Assembly: GCA_037893245.1 (NCBI GenBank)
Contig: JBAIAA010000649.1
Location: forward strand, 124,001-188,000
Direction: 5' to 3'
Source: Crossaster papposus
Lineage: Eukaryota > Echinodermata > Asteroidea > Velatida > Solasteridae
Length of the DNA: 64,000 nucleotides
The notes beneath the pieces are model-generated. The model was given only the letters and a program-made list of their open reading frames with translations, made no database searches and was not told the DNA's origin. How positions within the stretch are numbered: the first letter of the stretch is position 1; the number at the start of each line of letters is the position of its first letter. The translations under genes were made by a program, and so were the position numbers. Shown in pieces: positions 22,167 through 31,963 of this stretch.

Positions 22167-22242
22167 GGGCAAGATAGCTCAGTTGGTGGAGCGCCGATCC
22201 GGTATTCCGCAAGTCGCAGGTTGAAGGCTCGCCTTGCCGATT
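22167..22242 (+). other. tRNA-like sequence (pseudogene or SINE head)
   Basis: GGCAAGATAGCTCAGTTGGT has a good D-arm/A-box, and the 3' CCTTGCC can pair with the 5' GGCAAG as an acceptor stem. The T-arm GGTTGAAGGCT departs from GGTTCGAxxCC, so it is probably a decayed tRNA or tRNA-derived SINE head, not a working tRNA. Confidence 0.5.
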
Positions 22243-22479
22243 CCTTTGTTCACTTTGAAATGTATGCAGATTTATTATGTAGTCAGTTTTCTTTGTGGTT
22301 TATTTGTGTAGTATATGATTACAAAATTGTAATAAACTTGAATCCATTTTAAAGTAAAATCTGATATCATTTTTGTTGGTAAAAACTTCGACCAATTACT
22401 AGTTTTAAACTAAAATTCAAGCCAAGGAGATTAGCTACAATGTATGTAAATCTAATCCATATTATGACCACTTTTGCTA

Positions 22480-22735
22480 TGTGACTAGCGGTAGAGCATA
22501 AGACTAAGGATCGCAAGGTTTGCGGTTCAAGTCGGCCTCCCCTCACCCAGCGTATGGGTATAGTACTTCGGTGCAGTGTTAAAGTGAATTTGGAGTTGAA
22601 GACAGGGGTGGGGCTCGTCTCAACAATTGATCTCCCTGGTCTAGCGCTAACGAAAATGGGGTATACTCCCTCGTTGTATGGCTGATACCGACAATAGGCC
22701 TCTCGACCCACCCTTACCTTACCTTACCTATCAGT
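22480..22735 (+). mobile_element. tRNA-derived SINE
   Basis: The head has a Pol III A box (CTAGCGGTAGAGC) and B box (GCGGTTCAAGTC). A unique body follows and the element ends in a CTTACCTTACCTTACC tail. Structure is that of a short tRNA-derived SINE. Confidence 0.7.
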
Positions 22736-22804
22736 ACTATTGGCGTCAGTAAGCCAGTTCGGTATTTTAACTGGCATGTGCACAATCTATATAATAATAC
22801 GCTA

Positions 22805-23735
22805 CTCTCTGTCTGTGTGTCTGTCTGTGCGCGCTTTTTCGTCCCCTTCCCGGGGTCGTGCGGAGTTCAAAATCGGTGGGTGGGTCCGGCTCGGTCCCCG
22901 CAAGAACCAGTTTGCATTCGCTAGGGCGTGCGAGGTCAAAGGTCATCTAGGGGTCACCTTTTTGAAGTCTGTGCGCGTTTTTCGTCCCCTTCCCGGGGTC
23001 GTGCGGCGTTCAAACTCGGTGGGTGGGTCCGGCTCGGTCCCCGCAAGAACCAGTTTGCATTCGCTAGAGCGTACGAGGTCAAAGGTCATCTAGGGGTCAC
23101 CTTTTTGAAGTTGGTCGGATCGTGCTTAAACTCGGTGATCGCAATGCTCGATGCGAGGTGAGCGTGGCAAAAATAAAACGGGTTAGCGTTTTTCGGGTCT
23201 TCCGGGGTCAAAGGTCGTCTAAGGGTCGAATTTTCAAAGTTTGTCCTATCGGGCTTAAACTCGGGGACGGGAAGCCCGAATGCAAGTTGAGCGTGGAAAA
23301 AAAAGCGTTTGTCGGGTCAAAGGTCATCTAGGGGTCAACTTTTTGAAGTTGGTCCGATCGGGCTTAAACTCGGGGACGGGAAGCCCGAATGCGAGTCGAA
23401 GTTGAAAAAAAAAACGTTTGTCGGGTCAAAGGTCATCTAAGGGTCGAATTTTCAAAGTTGGTCCGATCGGGCTTAAACTCGGGGACGGGAAGCCCGAATG
23501 CGAGTCGAAGTTGGAAAAAAAAACGTTTGTCGGGTCAAAGGTCATCTAAGGGTCGAATTTTCAAAGTTTGTCCGATCGGGCTTCAACTCGGGGACAGGAA
23601 GCCCGAATGCGAGTCGAACTTGAAAAAAAAAGCGTTTGTCGGGTCAAAGGTCATCTAAGGGTCGAATTTTCACAGTTTGTCCGATCGGGCTTAAACTCGG
23701 GGACGGGAAGCCCGAATGCGAGTCGAACTTGGAAT
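22805..23735. repeat. Intronic minisatellite with DR1 motifs (two long units then five 109-bp units)
   Basis: Two units of about 143-155 bp (22810-23125) are followed by 109-bp units whose GTCGGGTCAAAGGTCATCTA block starts at 23311, 23420, 23529 and 23638, plus a diverged one at about 23202. Each unit carries (A/G)GGTCA-A-AGGTCA. It lies in the intron between exons 2 and 3 of the discoidin-SRCR gene. The open frames across it are by-products of the repeat. Confidence 0.92.
22933..23653 (+). promoter_or_regulatory. Array of seven DR1 nuclear-receptor half-site pairs
   Basis: AGGTCA-A-AGGTCA at 22933 and 23076, GGGTCA-A-AGGTC(A/G) at 23205, 23314, 23423, 23532 and 23641. DR1 (two AGGTCA half sites spaced by one base) is the established binding site of HNF4, COUP-TF and RXR-type receptors. 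Whether it is used here is unknown; the last four are spaced exactly 109 bp apart. Confidence 0.5.
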
Positions 23736-24000
23736 GATAGAGTCAACATGTATCCACAATCCCCATCCATCCAGGGAAGTAGCTACAAACCCGAGAACCG
23801 ACAAACCCCGGGTGACCGCCTAGTGACAAAGGTTAGTGTTTATTCGAGATATACCAATGCGGTCGCTCGCTTGCTCGTAAATACGTCAGCGATTTCATCC
23901 CGAATAACCTTTGACCTGCACTTCTTCACCGAGATACCCAACTGGTTTATTATCGCTCGTCATTTGGAATTGATAAATACTTTCCTTTTTATTTCACCAG

Positions 24001-24117
24001 AACTATGCACCCCGGCGGCCTTAGGGATGGAAAATGGAGACATTCCTGATAGCAGCATAACGGCATCGTCCATCTATTCAGCAGGTTATGAAGCAAGCAA
24101 GGCTCGACTCAACCTAG
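24001..24117 (+). CDS. Discoidin-SRCR secreted protein, exon 3 (F5/8 type C domain, part 1)
   Basis: Acceptor TTTCACCAG ends at 24000 and the donor is CTAG|GTAGGT at 24118; phase 1 at both ends. It encodes ELCTPAALGMENGDIPDSSI then TASSIYSAGYEASKARLNLG. C-x-x-P-x-G-M-x-x-G-x-I-x-D-x-x-I-T-A-S-S and the final A-R-L-N are the signature of the N-terminal strand of an F5/8 type C (discoidin) domain, a carbohydrate- or phospholipid-binding extracellular module. Its Cys pairs with the Cys at the end of exon 5 in this family. Confidence 0.85.
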
Positions 24118-24239
24118 GTAGGTAACAACGATCCCGTATGTAGCTGTTTTCTATCACGAAAGGCTTACTATGAGGATTATCTAGGATTATATCACGAAGT
24201 TTACTTTTGTTCTGTCTTGCCTCTTGTATTGCGATTTGT

Positions 24240-24350
24240 CGCGTTTTCTGATGAGGGACACGAGTCGAGTGGAGTCGAGTCATTTTGCTCGCAGGAACTC
24301 GAGTCGAGTCGCGTCATGTAAACCGTCGGGACTCGAGTCGAGTCGCAGAC
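24240..24350. repeat. Degenerate ACTCGAGTCGAGTC repeat
   Basis: Several runs of (G)AGTCGAGTCG and ACTCGAGTCGAGTCG in about 110 bp, each self-complementary. Simple repeat in the intron between discoidin exons. Confidence 0.7.
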
Positions 24351-25532
24351 AACAATCGACTTGGGTCATTACAACTGTGGGTTTTGCTATAGCATGGATA
24401 CGATCTTGTAGTATTACACAGAATACCAGTAACGAGAGAAAAATCACACGAGAAGCGCGGTGTCGAGCGGTAATTAAACATTTGTGACAATTTTACGGGA
24501 CTATGCAAATCACGCTGGTGAATAATAAAAGTTGTAGACCCCTCTATGTGAAAACCATTCAAACATTGCTTATTCAGAATGCAGATGTAACTCGATGTAT
24601 TTTGCGGAGAAAATGCACCTGTTTCTAAAACAGCGGTTTGTAGAGCCTGAACGTGCGCCATTGTGTCTTTGTGCTTCCGGACCCCTCCGTGACCCTTCTA
24701 TAGAAATGTTACACAGGGTTGCCCTAATTCTATTGCTATAATGTTTGACTGAATGATTTGTAACCGTACCCTCCCCAAGATACATTCATGTTTTAATTTT
24801 ATCTTGGCATTTTACACAAAACAAATATGAGAAATCAGTTGAAAATATTAACGACACTTACACCCGGAGTGTGTTCCTAGTTCTTGTTCGATCACGTTTG
24901 TATTCACATCGCGTACTCGCGTTAGAACGAAAAATATTGATCAACGACGCAAAGATTATCCTACCTTCATCAGATGGATTACAATAATTATTCAGGCTCG
25001 TTTCGATCACGCTTTGAAACAATTCTCATTCACAATCATTTCAAATTTGTTTGTAAATTAAAACAAGTCCTTCAAGACATTTTAGTCTCCTATAATTAGG
25101 TTCAAGTTTTTACGCGATGATTGCCACAGATTATTATGTCATACATTTTCATCTTGAAGCGAAAGGTCAACTTTTTACATCATATTTTTTGTTCACGTCA
25201 TTAGATGTTTTGATTCAAATAAATGGAGATACGAGTTACAATTTTCAAAAAGCCTTATTCTTCAGGGAGATTTTCTAAAGAAATCAATGTTTCAAAAATA
25301 ATTTAAAAAAAAAAAATTCTGAATTTTACAAGCTAATTTTCTTATTGTAGGAGTTTGAAAGCGCGCCACCAGGGGTCAACTTTCTGGCTCTTTTGCCTGC
25401 TTTATCTCGTGTACAGAATCGTCAAGAACAGATTTGTGCCTTAAAAATTAGAGGCGTTCTGATATCGGAACATGAGCAATGTTTTCATATTGGCACATTT
25501 TCCAATGATAATTAATACACCATGTCCAACAG

Positions 25533-25735
25533 GAAGCCAGGGATGGATACCGAAGGATCTAACAGATCAGTGGATCCAAGTCGACCTGGGCGAACCCACG
25601 CGGATTACCGGGCTCACCATGCAAGGATACTCAACAGGAGCCAGTCATTTTATCACGGCATTTTCAGTCCAGCACAGCCTGACCGGCATATCGGATGATT
25701 GGCATGATTTAGCCACTGATGGTGAAGCTATCAGA
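25533..25735 (+). CDS. Discoidin-SRCR secreted protein, exon 4 (F5/8 type C domain, part 2)
   Basis: Acceptor CCAACAG at 25532 and donor AGA|GTAAGT at 25736. The 203-bp exon completes the split Gly codon from exon 3 and reads GSQGWIPKDLTDQWIQVDLG, then EPTRITGLTMQGYSTGASHF, then ITAFSVQHSLTGISDDWHDL. G-W-x-P...D-Q-W-I-Q-V-D-L-G and I-T-G-L-x-x-Q-G are the central discoidin motifs; F-x-V-x-x-S is the next strand. It ends in phase 0 after EAIR, which fits exon 5. Confidence 0.92.
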
Positions 25736-26469
25736 GTAAGTAATTGGGTGCTTTCCAAACATTCAGTGAGCTTTACCAGCTTTACTTTACCACCGGGCCA
25801 TTTTGCTAGGATGCACCCTCAATCTTACGCAATACTCCAACTGCCTCCAAGTACAAATTAGATACAGCCTCAATCATCCACAATCTTAATTTTTTTTTTC
25901 TTTCTTTTTTATGGGAGGGGAGAACACTGCCCCATTCCATCTTGAAAAGTTTATAATAGTCAAACCAACAAAAACTCACGCTACGAGCGTCGGGGTGATT
26001 GGCTAACTAATCATTACAATGACTAGTGCATTATGTTGAAGCAGTGTCAATGATATTTAGAAGCATACAGCCTAAGTTTATGCTCAAGTTTTGTTCAAGG
26101 CTTTGCTAAACCAACCAATAATGAAAACAGAACAATCTCCACCCGAGACGAATGTTCAGGACTAATCAGAGTACTAAATGTGTTTGTTTGTTTGTATGAT
26201 TGTTATGTCATGTGTGTTGGTGCTTGTCTGTCTGTTTGTGGTTCTTTTGGGGGGCTTGTTTATTTGCCTCGTGCTAAATTGTACTAATTGTAGTTGGAGA
26301 GTCCCTCGACAAGTTTTGTATAGCTTTTTAGACAATCCTTCAGGCCTGCATATGGTACAACTTAATATTTTAAAAAAATTAAATGTTTTTTGTTAAATAA
26401 TTTCTTGTTTCTTAATCTTTTGGTGGTTTGTCCTTTAGATTTCCTTTGTTTCTTGTATTTTTTAATGTA

Positions 26470-26545
26470 ATTTTCTGTAATTTTTATATTGTTACATATT
26501 TTATTTTGCCTGAGAAAATATCGAATAAATAAATAAATAAATAGA
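26470..26545 (+). repeat. Retroposon-like 3' tail with (AATA)n
   Basis: TTTTATTTTGCCTGAGAAAA then ATCG followed by AATAAATAAATAAATAAATA. Looks like the 3' end of a LINE or SINE on the plus strand, inside the intron between discoidin exons 4 and 5. No coding part was recognised upstream. Confidence 0.4.
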
Positions 26546-26808
26546 TTACACTGCCGATCGGTGAGAATTCGAAACAGGGGCTAACACAGTCCATGTCAAC
26601 AACGTCAATAGGAAACATTTTGTTGTTATTATTATATAAATTATTATGTAACTGGTAAGATGTCTAATGTTATAATGTCTAGAGAACTCTAGCCAACCAA
26701 AGGTTGTCAATTATACACCCGACCGGTTAAAAGTAAAACCTTCCCATGTTACAAAATGTGGTGTTTTTCTGAATTATATCGGCTTTTTTGGAATTACATG
26801 TTTTTATG

Positions 26809-27043
26809 TTCATAAATAATGGGTCAATTGTTCGTGTCCCAGTTACGTCCCAGTTACACATTCTTTGATGCTTTTTATCTTCAATTGCGATTACATAAAG
26901 CAATTTACCTTACAAACAAATAAAACAGAGTTTGAAGTCAATTTCACTGACACTAATTGCATGGGGAATGTGGGAAATTATACAGGTTAGCTTAACAGGG
27001 ACACACACACAAGTCACACTTTCGGACCCCTTATTTATGGACC
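26809..27043. mobile_element. MITE family C copy (diverged)
   Basis: Starts with GTTCATAAATAATGGGTC and ends with GACCCCTTATTTATGGAC. The inside shares GCGATTACATAAAGCAATTT and GAAGTCAATTTCACTGACAC with the copy at 49477-49703. Its right end lies 54 bp before exon 5 of the discoidin-SRCR gene. Confidence 0.75.
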
Positions 27044-27097
27044 CAACTACATACCCTTATACAAACATGTACCACTTTGTTTTTTGTTTGTTTTTAG

Positions 27098-27230
27098 TTC
27101 ATTTTGACCACTGGTCAGCCGACGGATGTCCCCTTTCCCGTGACACCGATAGCAAGGTTTATTCGCATAGTCCCTCTGACACAGACTCATGGAACTTCTA
27201 GATTGAGGTTTGAGGTACAAGGATGCCAAG
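27098..27230 (+). CDS. Discoidin-SRCR secreted protein, exon 5 (F5/8 type C domain, part 3)
   Basis: Acceptor TTTTTAG ends at 27097 and the donor is CCAAG|GTACTT at 27231. It encodes FILTTGQPTDVPFPVTPIAR then FIRIVPLTQTHGTSRLRFEV and QGCQ. P-I-x-A-R-F-I-R-I-x-P and R-x-E-V-x-G-C are the diagnostic end of the discoidin fold, closing the domain at about 151 residues, the normal length. It ends in phase 1, ready for an SRCR module. Confidence 0.88.
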
Positions 27231-27329
27231 GTACTTGAGCAGAATGATAATTTTGTTCAGAAAGTATTTGCTCGAACTCAAGATGAGATTTCAATTTAAG
27301 AGTTGTCAAATTTAATCTTGTTTCGTTTT

Positions 27330-27500
27330 TGTTTTGTTGTTGTTGGGGTGTTCGGGGGTGGTTTTTTTTTTTTGTTTTTTTTTTGTTTTTTGGGGGGGTG
27401 TTTGTGGGGTTTTGGGGGGTTTTTTGGGGTTGTTTTTTTTTGGGGGTGGGGGGGCGTGGGACGGGGGGTCGGGGAAGACGGGGAGGGGGAGGGAGGTGAC
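27330..27500 (+). repeat. Extreme G/T low-complexity tract
   Basis: Runs of 5-8 G alternate with long T runs over about 170 bp and pass into a G-rich end. The open frames through it are composition artefacts. The G-runs on the plus (coding) strand could form G-quadruplexes in the pre-mRNA. Confidence 0.9.
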
Positions 27501-28156
27501 TGGCCATCATCTTTAAAAGTGTTTATATCTTGTTCTGGTAAAGTATTAAGATATATTTTTATTTTGGGGACCGTAGACACTTATATGAAGTATTGACACA
27601 AAATGACTGTTAAGGTCGTTTTATTAAACTGTAACCCTTGAAAGGAAATCAATTTGTTTAACACGACCGTTTTTTTGCCAAACTTAACGAACGTAATGCG
27701 CGAGAAAATAGTTTGTTTTTACCGAAACGGTATTAACGTTGTATTACAGCCTGGTGCCTGGCTCAATGAGTGGGCCGTAACATTTTGCCTAAAGTAGGAA
27801 CGCGACGACTTGCACGAAAGGAACCGACGCAGTTTATCGATTGTGATGTTTTACACGATTTACATACAGTTTGTTCCTCTGCGGTTTGTGCATGTAATTC
27901 GGTTGGTTTGCCAGCGAGGTGTCCTCGCTTCTCCGAGAAGGGGATTTGTTAGGGAATGAGGTAACTCCAAACGTTGGTGGCGCCAATGTGTCCTCCCTCT
28001 CCCCTTATGCACGCCTTCAGTGGCGCCTCTTTTTACATTGGGCATTTTCTTTTTTGATAAATATGATGAACAAGCAATGTCAGCTATAACATCTATTTAA
28101 CAAAAATTGTGCGAACAATTTTCGCTAAATTATTTAACATAAAATAGCAATTTGCA

Positions 28157-28275
28157 GGATATCTAGCGCAATAATTTTGCTGGATGGCTACAATCAATAT
28201 TTACTTTCGAATAACTAAGATATATTTCTTAATAATTCGGTAGTACAAAATTTCGATATCTGCAAATGGTGTATT
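28157..28275. repeat. MITE family B fragment
   Basis: Carries ATATCTAGCGCAATAATTTT, GCTGGATGGCTAC and TCGATATCTGCAAATGGTGT, i.e. one half of the family B element; the other half is absent. Confidence 0.7.
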
Positions 28276-28435
28276 GGCGTGACGTGCCAAAAATATAAAT
28301 ATTGCGAGGGAAACACCTTGTTTAGATCAAATTCAAACAACGAGTGAAGCTGGTATACATCACAATATTTGTTTCAACTCTTATCATTTTGCAATCGTCC
28401 TCATGTGTTAATTCAAATTGTAAATTGTTTTACAG

Positions 28436-28756
28436 TTCCGGATGGTTATGTGAGGTTGGTGGGTGGCACTGATTCTTCGCGTGGCCGAGTGGAAATCTAC
28501 CATCACGAGACAGGATCCTTCGGGGCGGTGTGTGGCAGAGGCTGGGGGTTAAACGACGCTAAGACCGTGTGCCGTCAGCTTGGCCTCGGTGATGCAGTCC
28601 AAGCCAAGACGGCCTCAGAATTCGGGAGAGGCAACCTGCCGATCCTAATGAACCGAGTGACCTGCAAGGGGACGGAGAGCCGACTGTCCCACTGCCCGTA
28701 TGCCTGCACCAGCTACATGAAGTGTGAAGACTCGAACGTTGCCGGAGTAGTTTGTA
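28436..28756 (+). CDS. Discoidin-SRCR secreted protein, exon 6 (SRCR domain 1)
   Basis: The acceptor TTTTACAG ends at 28435; the donor TTTGTA|GTAGGT at 28757 is chosen because it gives phase 1, matching the next SRCR exon. The 321-bp exon encodes a full scavenger receptor cysteine-rich domain: VRLVGG, GRVEIYHHETGSFGAVCGRG, AKTVCRQLGLGD, VTCKGTESRLSHCPYAC and a final NVAGVVC. Seven Cys are visible, including an extra C-x5-C pair in the loop before the last strand. SRCR domains bind microbial and other polyanionic ligands in animal immune receptors. One exon per domain in phase 1 is the standard arrangement. Confidence 0.95.
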
Positions 28757-28814
28757 GTAGGTGTCAGGTTGAGTCACGCTGACTTAAATTAGTGTTGAGT
28801 TTACACGAATAATA

Positions 28815-29053
28815 CGATTTATTTATTTTTTATTTTACCTGGGTAGTCCATTCAGTGGAATTCACTGATCTCCCATGGGTCCCAGTAATGTGAAGACAAT
28901 GTGAAGAAATTAAAGTTTTAGAGGTGGGAGGAAAACCCATGGAATCAGGCAGTGACTAAAAACCTAATCCACATATTGGCCCAGGTGGGATTCGAACCCG
29001 GGTTCATAGCGGTGGAAGGCAAGGAAAGAACCGCTGCCCCAACCTGACTCCCC
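28815..29053 (-). mobile_element. tRNA-derived SINE (family with GAACCCGGGTTCGAATCCC)
   Basis: Read on the minus strand, a head GGTTGGGGCAGCGGTTCTTT and a B box GGTTCGAATCC lead into a body, then an AATAAATAAAT-like tail near 28815. A relative at about 46101 has the same head order. It sits in the intron between the two SRCR exons. Confidence 0.7.
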
Positions 29054-29355
29054 AACATGTCTGGGAAAGGCCGACATTTACATTTTCAGGGCTATTATAT
29101 GATATCTCATTGCACATGATATTCGAACTGATTTGGCGATTAATTATGCAAAACAAGATTGCGTCTGACCTCAGGATTCTGGCCATTCAGCGCCATCTTC
29201 TTCCGTTGTCGCATTACGAATACACCACTGCCATAACAACCAATCAACATTTCTGATGATAAAAATGACGCAATAAAGGCTCCGATTTGCTGGTGCGCGA
29301 GGTCGCATACAATTACAATTACACGTCGTGGCTCTGTACACTACATGTGAGTGTC

Positions 29356-29766
29356 AAGTCCCGGGCTGCGAATATATTTTTCCCAAACCTAACTGGCAGA
29401 TTTCAGGAATTATTCAGTAGTTGCATTAATCACTGTACAACACTTAGGTTCTAGGTCTCTTTTTTCTTATATTTAAAATACTCCAAAGATATCAATTTGA
29501 CTAGGAAAAACGAAGTGACGTACAGCAGGATTCGAACCAGGGATCTTTGATCCATAGCCCATCCCACTATCCACTACACTACGTATAGCAGCTCGACAAC
29601 AGTTGTTCTTTAAAGTGAGTTAATGTAACTAGTTATCTAAATAACAACAATGCTGTGACGTCATGTTTTATTTCGATGAATAAACATAACTTCTCATCCA
29701 AACTACTGAATAATTCATGAAATCCTGCCAGTTAGGTTTGGGAAAAATATATTCGCTCCCGGGCTA
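29356..29766. mobile_element. Inverted-repeat element enclosing a tRNA-like sequence
   Basis: Arms of about 65 bp (29356-29420 and 29692-29766) pair: CGAATATATTTTTCCCAAAC / TTTGGGAAAAATATATTCG and ACTGAATAATTC blocks. Between them, 29515-29600 on the minus strand resembles a tRNA or SINE head (A box TAGTGTAGTGGATAGTGGG, B box CTGGTTCGAATCC). Confidence 0.7.
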
Positions 29767-29806
29767 AGCCAGGCTAGTGTTTTTCTTGTAAGCCGCTGGC
29801 TAATAG

Positions 29807-29893
29807 CAACCATCTCCGTCATCACAGGTACCCATTTACCTAAGGTGGAGAGAAGCAATGGGTGACAAATGCCTTGCCCAAGGGCACACACAT
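29807..29893 (-). repeat. SINE body fragment
   Basis: The minus strand has TGCCCTTGGGCAAGGCATTT, the Ser/Lys-type SINE body also found in the full copies at 55120-55320 and 61520-61870 (CACTTTGTCACTCATTG... CTCTCCACC). The tRNA head is missing. Confidence 0.65.
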
Positions 29894-30035
29894 AGTCCTT
29901 GTAGACCTTTGCGGCTTGATCACCTCAACCTTATAGTTTACACCCTTAATATATTAAACACGGTTGCCTTCTAGTTTTACAAGTGACAGGTTGGTTAATT
30001 GGGCTTTAATCCATGAATACTGTTCTTTATAACAG

Positions 30036-30347
30036 ACAGTGTTCGGTTGAGGGGAGGTTTCAGTGCCAGAAGCGGCCGGGTGGAGATCTTTCGAGACGAC
30101 ACATGGGGTACGGTCTGCGACCATGACTGGGATGCTAGGGATGCCAGGGTGGTCTGCCGACAACTCGGGTTCACCGGCGGCGCGCAGGCTAGGTCTGGAG
30201 CACACTTCGGGCAAGGGAGCGGACTTGTCCACATGGAGGGCGCAGGCTGTAGCGGCTCGGAGGGGGATCTCAGTGAGTGCCCGTCCATCTGCTGGGCAGC
30301 ATCTACATGCGGCCACAACCGAGATGCCGGAGTCGTCTGCCCTGTCA
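30036..30347 (+). CDS. Discoidin-SRCR secreted protein, exon 7 (SRCR domain 2)
   Basis: Acceptor TATAACAG ends at 30035, and the exon accepts phase 1 (N from A+AC), as exon 6 provides. It encodes SVRLRGGFSARSGRVEIF, DDTWGTVCDHDWD, ARVVCRQLGFTGGAQARSGA, GCSGSEGDLSECPSIC and a final DAGVVCP. This is a second complete SRCR domain, again with seven Cys and an extra Cys pair. The end is set at 30347 (GTCA|GTACAA), which keeps phase 1; CCT|GTCAGT at 30343 is the alternative, and reading through to the TGA at 30370 would end the protein here. Whether a transmembrane or further module follows is not settled. Confidence 0.92.
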
Positions 30348-30689
30348 GTACAAATAATTGTTCGAATTTGTGATGCCCCCCTAGTCTGCTTTACAGTCTA
30401 ACTTTGTATGCATAGCACAAACAATGAAACAAATTAAGCAAAGAAAGAAACTACATGTATTGTTATTTGATTTGATATAAAAACCAGCCGATCCGACTAC
30501 CCACCGTCGTAAACAAGCGAGGCTTTTTATGTCAAAGCATGTCAGTGATATATTACAGTAACATGTGGTGTGATTGCCACGTTAATAAGCGAGGCCAGTA
30601 GACTTCAACACCATACACACAAAATAATTGTACTTTTCCCTTGAAATATAACAACTTCGACGGTACAAAATCTTGCAGGATATTAAAAA

Positions 30690-30960
30690 GAAGTACTCAG
30701 ACAGATTTGAATATTCTGGTTCCCAGACCAAATATTTCTATATTACCCAGCACGATATGTGGCAGAGGGGTACCCCCCTCTTATCCCTATACTTTATACG
30801 CACTCAACACTATTGTAACCTAACCCACCCCCCCCCCCCCCCCCCCCCCCCCCCTTTGAAACCTAAAAGGAATTCCTGAGATTCCGGGAACACAATGGTC
30901 AACACAAAAGAGGGGGGGTTTTCTCTGCCATATATCGTGCTTCATATGAATATTTCTGAT
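30690..30960. repeat. Fragment related to the Mutator-like element interior
   Basis: Shares CCCAGACCAAATATTTCT, CACGATATGTGGCAGAG, CTTTATACGCACTCAACACT and GGAATTCCTGAGATTCCGGG with the interior of 12925-13998, in inverse orientation. The middle has a run of about 30 C (30826-30854), where the other copy has a short G/C run. Confidence 0.7.
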
Positions 30961-31157
30961 CAATCTGAAGAATTATTAGATGTGGCAGCCTCCACTGTCA
31001 CGTGACGAAAACCAGAGAGGAATGCTGCCTTTTCCCGAAAATGTTCGAAGTTTTCCGAATACGTTTTATTGATGGTTTTATTGTATTATCGTTAACGTTC
31101 GCAATATTCGAGTGTTTCCGAAAGAAAGTGGTTGTAAGGTAAACAACGTTAACAAAA

Positions 31158-31313
31158 TGTGACCCAGCACGAGTAAATGAGACACTTCGAGGCAACAAAG
31201 AAAATTGAGATTTTGATTTCATCATTTAAAGCTGTTTAGCTTTAAATGATGAAATCAAAATCTCAATTTTCATTTTTGCCTCAAAGTGTCTCATTTACTC
31301 GTGCTGGGTCACA
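31158..31313. mobile_element. Palindromic MITE, copy 2
   Basis: TGTGACCCAGCACGAGTAAA to its reverse complement TTTACTCGTGCTGGGTCACA. 156 bp, better preserved than copy 1 at 1233. Near-perfect hairpin with AGCTGTTTAGCT at the centre. Confidence 0.88.
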
Positions 31314-31554
31314 AATAAGCCCATCGATCTAGATTCTCTTTTTTGATTTGCATAAAATCTAAACTGGCATTTGAAAAAGCCAGTGCAGGCGCTGTGCGTT
31401 TTGGGGGAAAGCCGTTATAACTTAATGTGTTGCATCATTTTTGTCATATAAAAATATCTACGCAGTGTAGTGCGTCTGATTTTTGTTGTCGCCGGCGGCA
31501 ACCTGACTTAGAATTTAGACGTCTGGGCATGAATAAAATTGTCAGGGTAGGAAA

Positions 31555-31633
31555 CTATACTAGGATTCGAACCACGTATATTATGGTACCTTGTGGTGAA
31601 CACTAATGCTTCTCTCTAACCAATGTACCATAT
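31555..31633 (-). other. tRNA-like degenerate sequence
   Basis: ACTAGGATTCGAACCACG is a B-box-like word on the minus strand and TGGTTAGAGAGAAGCATTAG an A-box-like word. Probably a SINE head or tRNA remnant. Confidence 0.3.
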
Positions 31634-31636
31634 CTC

Positions 31637-31963
31637 ACTTATTTGAAAGTAAATAATGATTGTAGGCATCCAGCCGAACTGGATTGCGCTAGATATCCTG
31701 TAATTGTTCCAAAAATTGAATTTTATAACAAACAATTTGCGATCGCCGTCCGGATTGCGGAAAAAACAAGAACAACATAAAAACCACTGCCTGACGCCGG
31801 TTGAAAACGAACACCGTTTTTCTTGTTTTTCACAGCATCCATGATTGTAAAACTTCGGACAGGTCAGTCAAACGATATTTACTATAAAACACACAACCCC
31901 CAAAAGCCACCCATTGTTGATAATTCAAGCAATTACCATTGGTGTATCTTACCCTTAAAGGTA
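31637..31963. mobile_element. MITE family B, 5'-truncated copy
   Basis: Contains AAAGTAAATAATGATTGTAG, GCGCTAGATATCCTGTAATT, GGTTGAAAACGAACACCGTT and ends ACCATTGGTGTATCTTACCC followed by TTAA. The left TIR and about 70 bp are missing. Confidence 0.8.

Noticed and set aside
22740..23735. Overlapping plus-strand ORFs over the DR1 minisatellite
   Set aside because: They only follow the repeat unit, change frame between units and have no start or splice context.
26178..26396. 72-codon hydrophobic plus-strand ORF
   Set aside because: T-rich, Cys/Val/Leu/Phe-biased translation of an A/T-rich intron with no splice sites; not a credible exon.
27296..27596. ORFs of Gly/Phe or Pro/Lys runs
   Set aside because: Products of a G/T low-complexity tract.
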